In this document: positions 42,901-54,799 of the stretch, piece by piece
How the letters are laid out: each line of letters begins with the position of its first letter
Position numbering within the stretch: position 1 is the first letter of the stretch
Assembly (NCBI GenBank): GCA_037833965.1
Contig: AP031351.1
Location: forward strand, 20,658,501 to 20,722,500
DNA: 64,000 bases
Direction of reading: 5' to 3'
Source of the DNA: Marchantia polymorpha subsp. ruderalis
Taxonomy: Eukaryota > Streptophyta > Marchantiopsida > Marchantiales > Marchantiaceae
The notes under the pieces: generated by a model
The model's input: the letters and a program-made list of their open reading frames with translations, nothing else
What the model was told of the DNA's origin: nothing
Database searches by the model: none
Translations under genes and position numbers: made by a program

Positions 42901-45900
42901 AGGAAATTTCCAGGTTATACTGTTAAATACAACGATAAAATCCGTAAGACCGTACTGTTAACGAAAAGACTCACCATATAGCCATCATAATAGTCATCCT
43001 AAATAAATAGAATGTTAGGCATATATATTACACGGTGCATAATTCAGCAGGCTAAATAAGTAATGGTGATCCCGTTGTTTTCACAGCGAACAGTTGCTAT
43101 TTAAACGCCAATTAGTACAAATATATTTCGTAAGAGAATGTCAGGCCCTCTTATGCTTATGGTCTCACAAGCAAAATAGACTCACAGGAAGAAACACGCT
43201 CGTAGATTAAGTGACCCAGCATTTCAAGCCAAATAGACACCGTGATGTTTAAATCAAGATGCACATGTACAGAGACAAACAGTAGTAAATTTACACAATA
43301 GAGAGGAGAGAGTTCAGACTTCTGCCATACTCAGAAATATAATTATGTCCTTGAAGCCTTATTTCAGTTTCAAATATATAACTAAGCTGAGGATAACTAC
43401 TGAAGTTTGTGTAGGGGTTTGTCTAGTGAAAGAAAACCTCAGTGGCTGCACCAGTTCCAGGATAGAAGGTGCCTCCTTCATGCCGGTGCAAGGACACATA
43501 CAGAACCTGCACAAAAGAAGTAGTAATTGAATCAGTCAAAACCCCATGGATACATAGAACTAATAAATGACACTCTAGTTCAGATTTTCAGAACCACGCA
43601 CAATGATAAGTCCATACAGTAGAAATAAAACAATGCTTCAATATACCGTTGGGTCGTCGTCAAATATGTCTTGAGTTCCATTCCCGTGATGCACATCCTG
43701 GACATACCCGCCACATGATCTATTTTCAGAATCTACGGCCGATATCTAAACACGGGAAATCAGGTAAAAATCACACGGGACAAAACGGCAAAAATCATTT
43801 GGACAAATGATATGTTCTGTCAACTGAAACAAGATATGTTGATGCCACAACATACCCAGTCAACAATGAGGACTTTCTTAGCACCTGCTGCCTGCGCTGC
43901 CTTAGCAGCGACACCAGCATTGTTGTGTAGACAAAAACCCATTACATTTACCTCTTCCGCATGGTGACCAGGAGGTCGCACCTGAAGTAATGAGGCTCAC
44001 TGGTCAGAAGTCGAACCAGTTTAAAAATTATGAACGAAGTGAGGCTCTCAGCCATCTTTCGTCGCTGGATACAACTGACTATCTAAAAGAGGTGTAATGC
44101 AAGCAACTAGGATAAGTAGGACAAATAAACAATAAAGATAAGTACAGCTGCAGAATTACATCTTTGGCTTACTATAATGAAAGTGGAATCTCAATTTCTA
44201 ATTAGCAGATGAATCCCCCTTGTGGAATAAACACTGAAAGCTTAATTTAAAGTTCCCTGATCATTGATAATGCAATAAAACCAAGAATCTTGACGAACTA
44301 GACCATTCACGTCCCTGCGTTTCATAAGAGCTTAGGATTTCCTAACAAAGGACGTAGTATCAGCCTGCATATGAAGGAGATAACGCATTTTCAATGGAAA
44401 TGGATCCTAAACCTATACTAACAACAACAAACAATTGATCAAAGTTTCTTGATATTTACCAATGCAAAACCATTTTGAGCTTCTCCATGAACGATTGCTT
44501 TGGCAAGATCAGCACATATTCCAGCTGCAAGCCTTGCAGCAAGGGATGAGTCCTTGTTTGCATATGTGTCCGTCGTGAAGTAGCTGTATTTGGGTATGGG
44601 TGCGAGGGTAATTCAATCAACATGTTAGACCAGCTAGCACGTTCTTGGGAAGTATCAATACTTACATTCTTCAATTTGGTTTACAAAGATGCTAGTCGAC
44701 GCAACAAATTAGTGTGAATTCATCTAATATTCTTAGTGATAGAAGGAAGTCGCATGAGGAAAAACCATACTGCAAATAACCGTGTACAGTGAATTTTGCC
44801 ATATGTAAACCAGTTTGTACTTCAGGTTATAAACTCTCTGCTGACTAGGAATTCATTGTCTCACTAGTGAACTTTACGGACATTTGAGTCAAAGACAGCA
44901 CGAAGGTGTATGCAATAACCCAGAGATTTCAGAGCAGCTTCAACAAGGGTATTACTTTCTCCGTCTGATGTATGAATGAACATATATGTGGGTGCAATTT
45001 GCTGGACTGAGCAAATTGAGGCATCAAACCACACCTTAAATCTTTGTTGCACGTTACTTCCACTGCATCAACATGAGCTTCGCTGTGCACCTGACAGTTT
45101 TCGACACAAGTTAGAATGTCTTCTGGCCAACCCGTCACAAACATATCTCTTTGACTAAAAAAACAACTAGGAGGTCATGTGCTTTACACAAGTGTTGTAA
45201 AAGAGTTTCAGTATACTTGCACACTATAAAAGAGGCACTAATAGAAACTGACCTTCTCCAGTTCAGATCGAGTAACCTCTCGTGCTGGAAGTGAGACACA
45301 GCGTCCAGGATATAAACCTGATCCAAGAAAGATGAGATAATTAGAAGGATTACAAAAGAAACAATCACAACTTGCAAATCACTTAACGAATGCGCATACT
45401 CTTGACGCTTCCAGGACTTGGTAAATCTGGGAGATCTAAGTTCTAGGCTTGCCCGTGAAATTACTTCTTATTTCTTTTTAACATGGTTGAAAGCTCTATT
45501 GGAAACTCTAAAAATTTTGTAATCATGATCATCTAGTTCACTCCTTTAGTACCCATTGTCTTCGGAGCTATTGTAATATATGTAATCGATGAGAGCGTAC
45601 CCCAAGGGAACAACCTAAAGTTGGATTAATTAGGTGTAATATGAGTGCCGGAGAAAAAAAAAGTCTTAGGTAGAAATTTTTGAACTATTCTTATAATACA
45701 GAATGTACTATTTATAGACTGTTGTTTGAACTGGAAACTAGAAACAAAAAATTAAATGAAAAGCTTTCATGTGTTATTACATCCGCCAAAATCTTAAGGA
45801 TCCTATTCTATCAAAAACCACCAGCAAAAAGATATGGTAACTTCTCCATAAGACAACTTTAAAAGTTAGAAATGCCAAGAAATGAATGTGGTAGGCCAAT

Positions 45901-48248
45901 GTTTTGTTTACAAAACATAAAAAGTTACGACCAACAAGACCAAACACTCTTCAAGTTTAATAAAGTGATGACTTGTGATGTGGTCAATTCCGACAAAGTC
46001 GTAAAATCTTCAAACTGAGAAGGAAACCTTACACAACTGAAATAGAGCAATGTTACCCAACCGCATAATGCTCCGTGATACTTTGTACTTTGTTTCTATC
46101 TTTCATCAAATAACACAGATCCCGTATCATGATTGAGTAGTGGTGACTTGTTCTTTGTTAATAAGATTCACAATAATCACATCTCAGAAGTATATTCTAT
46201 TTCCTTCACACTTTGTCCTAGGTTGATTCTGTCCCTTAGTAGTCGCCAATAAGTAGAAAAGGATAAGTTGAGATGCTGCATTTATTAGGTTCAAAAATGA
46301 TGATGATTGATGGGGATGACGGTACACAACCAGGAAAAAAATTCGACAGAATCACTCATGGCTGATTATTGATTATTTGATTATACCAGATAGAAAGAAG
46401 CATGAGAACGATTTAAAAAAAGCTAAGATATGTCATGCATAAATGATAAGAGATTAAAAGACAAATGAATGAGGAACTGGAACAAAACTAGAAATAGCAG
46501 GACGGTGGAATGTAGAAGACAGTGAGAACTGTCAATTTAGAAGTGATGGAAAACTAGGTGAGCGATTTTGAGAAACCAATCAAAAAAGAATAATTCTCCT
46601 GTGACCATTAAAAATAATTCATCGTCAAGTAGAGATTTCAATTAAGTCAGACTCATTTTGGATTCAGAAAATAACGGTTCCTGCACCCGCCACTATAATC
46701 ACGCATATCTCAAGCTCTGCGCCAAAAGTCACAGGTGGTTGAGCCATGATTCCTTGAGCAACATTTCTCTAGTTCGAATTGTGATGGACCTATTTCCGCT
46801 ACCAGTAGTCAACGTCATATGACTACATAAGTCTTCACAACTTGCTGAATAATTGAATGCAGCTGGAGTATAACTGAGAAGACACCAAGAAGTGAATGTT
46901 GGAAGTACTTGCATGCAACGCATTGCAGGTAAGTGCTTCCAACATCTTCAAGGCTTCCTTCTTTCATACTTTGAAAATTGTGAAAGAGGAAAACATTCTA
47001 AACTTTTGTATGGTGATATCCAAAAACATTAATCATTTGATAGGTAACGAAGAGGTAATAGAGGTCTTTGAATAAACCCAGAGACTGCAGCAAAATATAA
47101 TGTATACTATTCCGCGACTGATGACCTGTGGACCCAGCTGGCAACCCAAATTGAAAGCTTGTTGACAAAAATCTTCAAAAGTAATTAAGATTCTGAATTT
47201 GCATACAAATTTGAAATTATCGAACGAAAAGTTTTTTACTTACAGAGTCAGACGCATATAAAATCAGACCTAAAATCTGCATACTGCAAATATTAATGAA
47301 ATAAATTTGCGAATAACTTCCTTGGACTTTACATAAAAGTCTTAGTGTCAATAAAAATTGATGCGCTAGCTTGGATGATTTGGATACTATATAAAAGTCC
47401 AGGGTTTATAATCAACATTGAAAGGTGGTGCATCATTCCAAGATCTCGTAGGTACACTTAAGAAATCTAGTTTAGAAATGAGAAAAATGATACCCAAGTT
47501 TCAAGAAAGTTTTAGAGGAGTCCATGGAACATAATATTACTCAACCACACCGCATAAATTAATCAAGGTAAGAGAGAAGCTACATATATCTTCTCTCCAT
47601 CGGAAATTGATTATAAGAAAAAAAAATCATGTATTGCTTCCTACGTGCATTTTTGGAATCTACTCCGACTAGTACTCTCAGCTGAAATAGATCATCTGAT
47701 TGGTTCCAAGTAGGAATGAAGAAGGCAGTAGAGCAAACCAACAAGGCCACAGAAAAATAAGAAGCAAGAGCACGCTGTAGCCTGTAAAACGAAAACAGGA
47801 CGCAACCAGCTATTGTAAAAGCATGTGAAGAACTGATGAATAAGCAGATAAGTTCAATTTGTTTTGTGAAACCAAGAATCTGGACACAGGAGTTTAGCAT
47901 CAAGTGGATGAAATGAAGTGATAATAGCTCACTATCATACTTGGTTCGCGTCAACTAGTTTAGAATGTTATGTGGAAATTTAATTATCTAAATATGAATG
48001 TATCTGGAACACATCTCTTGAAAGTTTCATTACTTCATAGACATTGGTGAGTGAAAGATCGCAAACATAATATGGGCACAAGATGAAGACAGGTTGAGCT
48101 CGCAGATGTGAGTTGGGTGCATCCCTCCACGATGGAATTTTACGTCAAGATGCAACTTCCAAAGGGTAGAGTGGTCTCCGCACAGAGAACCGACAGATTA
48201 TCAACAAAAGGAAATATTTATTTATATTTACAACCCTTCACAAGTTTG

Positions 48249-48287
<39 letters not shown>

Positions 48288-51200
48288 TCTAAATGCAGCG
48301 GGTGAGAGATTCTAACATGTTACCTATCGAGGAAAATTTTTAAACACTTGTCATCTAGGAAACCATGAATATGTGTTGGTGTGAGTAGGCAGTAAGGAAG
48401 TACTTATAACTTTCTGAAAATGAGCGTGGAAAGAGAAATTCTTTCATATCGATCATTTCGGAAGAAACTTGTACAAACCAGAGAACTTCATTGTTTGAAA
48501 CTGTGCAGATGATTTAACCATTTAAATCTAGCGTTTCCTTAGATCCTAAACTAAGATATCTTAGACCAATAAGTTCCAAGCATTACAAAGATTGACAACG
48601 TTTCTTAGACAACGAGATAGACATGGTAAGGAAGTATCTGAAGCTGCAAATAAACTAGCAATTTATGCCAAACAGGTAACGGTTTACAAAAGGACACACG
48701 TTTGACTGTCATAGAGTGAAGACCAAAGACAACAAGGATAGATCTTCGCATCGGGGTCTTTGTCGACTGTGAGCTGGTCCGGAGCACCGTAGGCTGGCAC
48801 TGGAAAATGCAGGAAAAACACATAAGCTAGCATTTGAAACAACACGTCATCAACAACAAGACTTGAAAGGCAAGGGGAGCAAATGTGAAATGGAGTAAAG
48901 AGTACAATTCCAGAGGTAGAGCTGCCGTGACTTTCAATGTGACAAAAACCCATAGTAAGCAATAGACAATAACGAACAGAACCATGGTAAATTATCCAAC
49001 AGTTGAAATACGTTGTGATCGATCTCAAGGGTTGCCACGCAAGGAGGCCAAAGAGCAAAGACCTGTAGGTAAACCAAAGGGACTGATGTAACACATATTT
49101 ACCGCATAATCCAATATCACATAATGGTAAAGCAATGAAGAACAGGCCCAAAACATGGCATAGCATCCGATTGAAGAAATCCTTTTGAGTAGACATTCTT
49201 AGAGTAGTCTCAAAACGGAAGTCTGTAATGGAGTAAACGGAAAAGAAAGCATGCAGCTAGAATCCGAGGGATGAAATGCACGTATATGGAAGTCAGAAAA
49301 TGAAACACGATCAAAATCAAAAGAAATATTATGACAAATAAATGTGCGGTATGATCAACAACGCATATCATCGTCATATGATCCAGCTACTTCGTTGGCG
49401 GGTACCAGGCAACAACAGGCACTGAACCTCACGATTTGAAAATAACTCAAGCCCCAACAGATCAAATAGTACATGAGCAGCCGCAACGACTTAGCATGTG
49501 AGATACCGAAAAAACGCTAATCTAGATGGTACTTCTGAAAAATACCGACAAAGTATACTACACATTTTGGAATACGCAAAGGAGTCTCAGTGTCGAAGTT
49601 TTACAGGTGGTAAGGAGGTGCGGTGTGTAGGATCTAGTCCAACGGAAAACATTCCTCACGTACCATCAACCGTTCCGAACAAGAAGCGTCAGCTTTACCG
49701 TGACTTAGAATTGGCTGCTTCATCAGTGGATAACAAGTTCCATAGATTTCTGCACTCGCCGGCTGGAGAACTAGAACCTCAACAAACCAAAGTGAAAACT
49801 CTGGTAATTTCTCACATCTTAAATGTTTTTAACAAATATTGTCTGGCACAAATATGCTATAAGTAGACCGGAGAAGCAAGCATTCCTGATTGGCGGCATC
49901 CAGAATAGTGAATGCAACTAAATTGGAAAAAAGGACGTGCAAGTGTAAAGCATCAAAAGAACCATTGTAAGAGAGGACAAAATCGCAACTGGACTAAAAT
50001 GAACCCTGAGTGAACACCAGGATCCATATATCATTGTAAACTCAATCTAGAAAAACGCACCCCTCGGAGAAACAGTATCCATGAATGCACAATACAGGGA
50101 AAACGAGGATTCACGAGGATCATCACTAAATAAAAAGACGTGCATCCAAGCCATCTGTCACCAAGATAGGGAAGTAAAAGTACGAACTAGATAGACCCTC
50201 ACAGACTACGTTAAGTTTCATGACCATTTTACAGACCTACAGTAGATAAATTGTGGCACCAAGTTGGAAAAATGGACTTGAAACATAGAAAGTTTTTACA
50301 GACAACATTCAAAATCAGAAATCAACAGATGTCTGAGACTCAGATATATTAACAAGGAATAAACCAGTGGCAAAGCAAATAGACTAGTAAAGGAAAAAAG
50401 GTGGAAGTAGAAGCCCAAACGGGACGATACGGGAGATAGCCTAGAAACCCCAGGACCAAAAGACAGGTAAGGAAGAGAGAATATGACAGCAAGTTGTTAG
50501 TGCTGGCACTGCATATTAGCTTAAGTTTGGACCTCACTTTAAGTCTGTCTCAATTCTCCACAAGAAACCATTGTGGAAATTGTCAAGAAAATGTGATGAA
50601 TCGAAGTGTCACTGTAAAGGTAAGTGGTAGGGCATGAAGGTGTTTCATCGTGCAATCGTAAATCATGCAAAACAAGTAGATGTGACAAACAACACCGAAA
50701 GAAATCTTGGATTCAAACTTCATCTGTCGCAATAAAATCCGGTGAGATTATATTTCGAAATACATATATTCTAGGATAGGATGGATAATGGTCTCCAATA
50801 TCAATGAAGCAGTGGTTAGTGGGCAAAAAAAACAGACAATATCAAACCACAACTGATTTCCAGTAAAAGTTACCCACCTAACTAGACATTATAAACATCT
50901 ACTCAACGGTAGGATATAAAGGACAATAGCCTGATAGAGCGAGAGAATGTACGTGTGTCAAACATGAACTCCAACGTATAACAAGGAGCCTTGCGTAAAA
51001 GTAAAAGGTTCTGAACTTCCATGACAATTTTGGTATGGCCTGTATTGGGAAAAAAAAACTTACAGTAATGATAAGTGAGATCTGCGTGGAAGCAAAAAAG
51101 TTTTGAGCTTCAAAGAAGAAGTTTGGTGTGTACTACTCTGATCATGACTTGCAGGGATAGTTCGTGAGACCCCCTTATTGAATATATCTGGAATGTGAAA

Positions 51201-54093
51201 ACACATACGTGATAAATACATATCATGGATATGTGGTAAAGCTTGAATGTGAACAACAACGAATTGTAAGCTTTATGAAGTAAAAACCTATTATTGTTAC
51301 TTCTGTATCCACATTTCGTTGCTGAGGAATTGATTTATTGACATATGTATTTGTCAAGACCGAGGAGAAGTACTCAATAAGAGCGGCAGGGGTTATGATG
51401 AAATTTAAAAGCCACGATCAAATAGTAAAATCCATGACAGCTGCGCGGTACAAAATGTGATGAGTGGTCAAAGCTCAACATGAACATAAGGTACAGCTGG
51501 AGAACTACGGAAGCAATAAAATACATACGTTCTGGCAGTATAAGGCAGTCCAAGTCGTTACTGAAGTACTGTAAAAGATTCCAATAACAAGAAGAACGAA
51601 AAATTAAGAGTAGCACACAGTAGCCAATGTAAATATTCTTAATCTAGACTCTACTTAAATCTGTTGGGACTCGATACAGGCCTCTCATCAACGTAGAGTA
51701 TGGGTGTGCTTCCACTCGCCGCTATCCCTCGGAAAGGCACAAGAGTACAATGAAGCTACAACAGATTATTCTCAAGCTAGGCGACGAGAAACAGTATTTT
51801 TATATTTTTGCACGACCGCTAAGGGGAAAATAATTCTTCCTTGGTTTGATATTCCTTGGTTGATGAACCTGTGTATAAAGTCACGTGTGTTTTTCAGATA
51901 CACGAGAAGAGTCAGGGCTCTACACGAAGTCAGGGCCTAAAATAAGCAAATCCTTCTAACAGCAATAAACTGTGAACAATGATCACTGTCCCAACAATTG
52001 TGGTGATATTGCTTGCATGTTACACCACGGTGGTTCCTCTAAGATACACAAGTACTTGCTACATCCTCCTATCACCGTAGCATGAGATAATAGCTTCTTC
52101 CCGACATGTCGGCATGCAGGCTACCGGCCTCCCAATTTCAGAAGTTATCCCTAGAAAGAATCTCGTATATTCAACATTGCTAAACTTTGTTCATACCCTG
52201 GTTGGCTACCAAAAATAAATTACATGCTTTTTGAGATAAATGAGGTTTATATTGCTCACTACATGATTGATATATTGTGAATAATACACATCTACAAGTG
52301 GAGACACAACTTCGCACGACATTAACTGCTCAAGGATAGAAAATTTTTCACTTGAAAAAATTTACAAATATGCTCTACGAGTTAAACCATTAAGCAACTC
52401 ATAGTTGCAAGCATACTCCCATACTCCTCTCTAATCCTTTGCTGCTCAAATTGTGATTTCAACTATACCGAGGTCCCTCCGATGACATACCTTCCGCAGT
52501 CAAGCCAGCAATTATAACCCGCAAACGATCAGGCCGTTCTGGATGAGGGTGAGACTTCATATGAGTCTGCTGCTCAAGAGGAAAACAAAGATTTCAGCGA
52601 GGACGCCACTATTCATTCTATAAGGATGCAAATGGCTCCTAAAACAACAAACACTCAGAAGAAACATACATCAGGAACCTATTGCGTCTTGCTTGGATTG
52701 ACTTGCCTCATAATGCAAGAGCATTCTTTCATCAAAACCAAGAACAGTTTTTCCTGACTTTGATGTCTCTGTGGTATGATCTGACGAGCAAGCAGAGGAT
52801 GTACCCAACGAACCAGGAGAACTGTCTGTAGTACAAAACGCTCTTGATGTAAGAATGCAGAATCCACTGAAACGCATACCCAACTTTGTAGGAAAAATGG
52901 CACAGACCAAGATACAGGAGATCTCTTTCAGCATCTGATGCCCATACAGACCGAGTGTCTAAAAATCCAGCTCCAACTTCGAGACAGAAACTTATATCAA
53001 CCTTTGGATAACTCATGATTTGCTGTCGGCTCAGTAGATGAGGGTGACCGAGCAGGATCAAGCGGTGAAGAAAGATGCCCTCGGCTTAAGATATCTGACT
53101 TGACATTTTCTCCACACTTCTGAAATTTGGAAACAAATTTTCTATTAGGTGACATTAAGTATACAAGCTGTACAATAAATTAAGGTCTTCAAGATTAGTC
53201 TACTGATCTCCCATGATTTATTCCAATAAGGTGAAGCCTGGCTTCACCTTCTTGGAATAAATCATGGGAGATCAGTAGAAAGCTAAACCTCCTCTAACCT
53301 CTGAAATTTACAGAAACTATCTGTGGTGAATGGAGGTGTAAAGTCGCCTTGTTCGAAACCTTCTCTCCGAATTGGCAAATGAAAGTAAATATAGCACCAT
53401 CCAAGAAGAACCACATCAACAGCAAAAGTTACCGAGTTGGACTTAATCATCGGAACTACTTCTGTTAAGCCAATTACAACTTCTTTGGTAGAAAATTGTA
53501 CAACGCACCGAGCATAACTGGAGATTTTCTGAGTTTGGCATGGTGCAGTTGATGCAGAACCAGTGAGGTCTAAGCTTCAACGCTGAAATTGGAGACCAGT
53601 CATCGTCATCAGACTCGTCGTCCCAATCAGCATCATTCATACCAAGGAGGTCCTCCCATGATGATTTTCGTGCTCGCTGTCGATCTCTTTTCCCTAATGT
53701 TCGACGTCGCTTAACTTTCCCAGCTAAAACTTCGCCAATGTCTTCCTCCAAAGTAAGAGCTCCTGGGTAGCTTCCCGCTTCAGACATCATGTTGTCATTG
53801 TCCAATTCATCGCTGGTGTCCCCAGCGTGTGGATTTCGGAAACCATTTCTTCCACCTCCCTCCCCAGGAAGTTCTTCGTTCTCTCGACATGCAGCCTCTT
53901 CATCCTCAGCATCTTCGGAATCACCGACGCGGTCGCCACTCTGCCCGTCCTCGGTGGTCTCGTCATCACCGGCTTCGTCGTCATCATCATCAGTTTCTTC
54001 ATCCCCTTTCAAAGCCTCATAATCCACATCACTCATACTCTCTTCCTCGGCATGTTCATCCCTCGCTGTCACCATCTTCGAATCCTTCCCCAT
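39936..54093 (-). CDS. HDA15: HDA15-type histone deacetylase with RanBP2 zinc finger
   Basis: Seventeen exons on the - strand join in frame to 663 residues: 54093-53509, 53119-53002, 52825-52707, 52569-52491, 45317-45253, 45090-45035, 44583-44460, 43981-43856, 43697-43647, 43506-43438, 41743-41635, 41459-41380, 41203-41121, 40979-40934, 40774-40603, 40482-40449 and 40011-39936. This is the plant RPD3/HDA1-superfamily enzyme that removes acetyl groups from histones and represses genes in the nucleus. A RanBP2-type finger spans Trp178 to Cys197 (W-x-C-x2-C-x3-N-x6-C-x2-C) across the first junction. The deacetylase domain runs from GFDERMLLH to about VLLGDNP. Catalytic residues are His388/His389 in RPPGHHA, zinc ligands Asp425, His427 (DVHHGNG) and Asp516 (GFDAARGDP), and Tyr556. 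The N-terminus is long and very acidic (residues 15-70). The last two exons are less certain; see the finding on the C-terminus. Confidence 0.93.
45318..52490 (-). other. 7.2 kb intron 4 of the HDA15-like gene
   Basis: Exon 4 ends in phase 1 at 52491 (GAAG/GTATGT) and exon 5 restores the codon at 45317 (CAG/GTTTA). The 7,173 bases between are far longer than any other intron here. They contain a 170-codon ORF on the same strand (49196-48684), a (TA)n tract near 48252-48285 and no recognised exon. Composition is intermediate rather than AT-rich, unlike the copia regions. Confidence 0.85.
48252..48285. repeat. (TA)n microsatellite
   Basis: An uninterrupted AT dinucleotide tract of about 17 units lies inside intron 4 of the deacetylase gene. 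Confidence 0.95.
52570..52706 (-). other. Probable GC-AG intron (intron 3 of HDA15-like gene)
   Basis: Codon phase demands a phase-0 junction after the Glu of LLHYE. The only suitable donor is GAG/GCAAGT, the consensus of GC-type 5' splice sites. The nearby GT sites at 52702 and about 52689 would leave the wrong phase. The acceptor side reads GAGCAGCAG, a NAGNAG arrangement. Confidence 0.75.
53199..53279. repeat. Near-perfect 81-bp palindrome in intron 1
   Basis: Positions 53199-53238 and 53240-53279 are reverse complements over 40 bases with one mismatch and a single central base. The palindrome lies inside intron 1 of the deacetylase gene (53120-53508), so it would form a long stem in the primary transcript. 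Origin from a foldback element or from an inverted duplication is possible. Confidence 0.95.
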
Positions 54094-54375
54094 GGTGTGA
54101 TGGGCAGCCCCGCAACAAAGATTCCAACCCTTGGTACGACGGAGACGGCTTCAATTCCGTGACCCGGTTCGCGAGGCACGACACACCGGCCTGTTCATGC
54201 ATATTAAACCTCATTAGCCAAAGATCCAGCGATAAAGTACGAATTGCACCACATTTTCGAAGGCGACTCCTTCAGTGGCTGTTGGCCATTTTGAAATTTT
54301 ACACACATGTTCATGTTCAAGTTTCGCCCGTTGCTACAATTCGTTCAAACCTAGAACACCTGTCATGGCCTACGC
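54094..54375. promoter_or_regulatory. Upstream region of the HDA15-like gene
   Basis: About 280 bases of intermediate GC separate the deacetylase start at 54093 from a possible divergent start at 54376. No clear TATA box is found for the deacetylase within this stretch; TATATA on the opposite strand at 54708-54714 is a more distant option. Confidence 0.4.
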
Positions 54376-54785
54376 ATGGTCGGAGCGTTCGTGCCCTCGA
54401 CCCTGGCGACCATGGACCCGAACCCCAGTAATCCTCTCGGGAAAATTCGGCATACGTGAAGCCCAGAAATTTGTGGCATCCAGTACATACTTACAGTAGG
54501 TGAGATTTCTACCGGTAATCTGGCTACAGACTCCCTGGATGTGGAAGGACCTTCATGCAACACATGCCTCCACCTCCTGCTACACCTAAACGAAGTATTC
54601 ATTTGTTACCGGACAAAGCACTGGCTATCGACGACTATAGCGCCAACTTCTTGGCCACCGTCCAGGGTCTTCTCCAGCTCCCTTTCTCCAATCGCTGGCC
54701 CCATCGTCTATATATCATCTCTTCTTCCCATGCACATAATGCCGCTCGTGAAGCCATTCCTTGGAAACATTTGATTTCATCGTGA
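54376..54785 (+). CDS. Possible short divergent gene, unrecognised
   Basis: Two exons, 54376-54455 and 54530-54785, join in frame across a 74-bp GT-AG intron to give 111 residues. The second exon alone is open from 54555. The protein has a proline-rich stretch (MPPPPATPKR) and then a segment reading DDYSANFLATVQGLLQL. I know no family with this pattern. The GC content is like that of the real exons here, and the divergent position suggests a shared promoter with the deacetylase. It may also be a chance ORF or part of the deacetylase leader read on the other strand. Confidence 0.25.
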
Positions 54786-54799
54786 GGCTACAAGCCTCA

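Noticed and set aside
53789-54431. Large + strand ORFs including one of 200 codons
   Set aside because: They are mirror frames of the acidic first exon of the deacetylase; their Ser- and His-rich content reflects Asp/Glu codons on the opposite strand.
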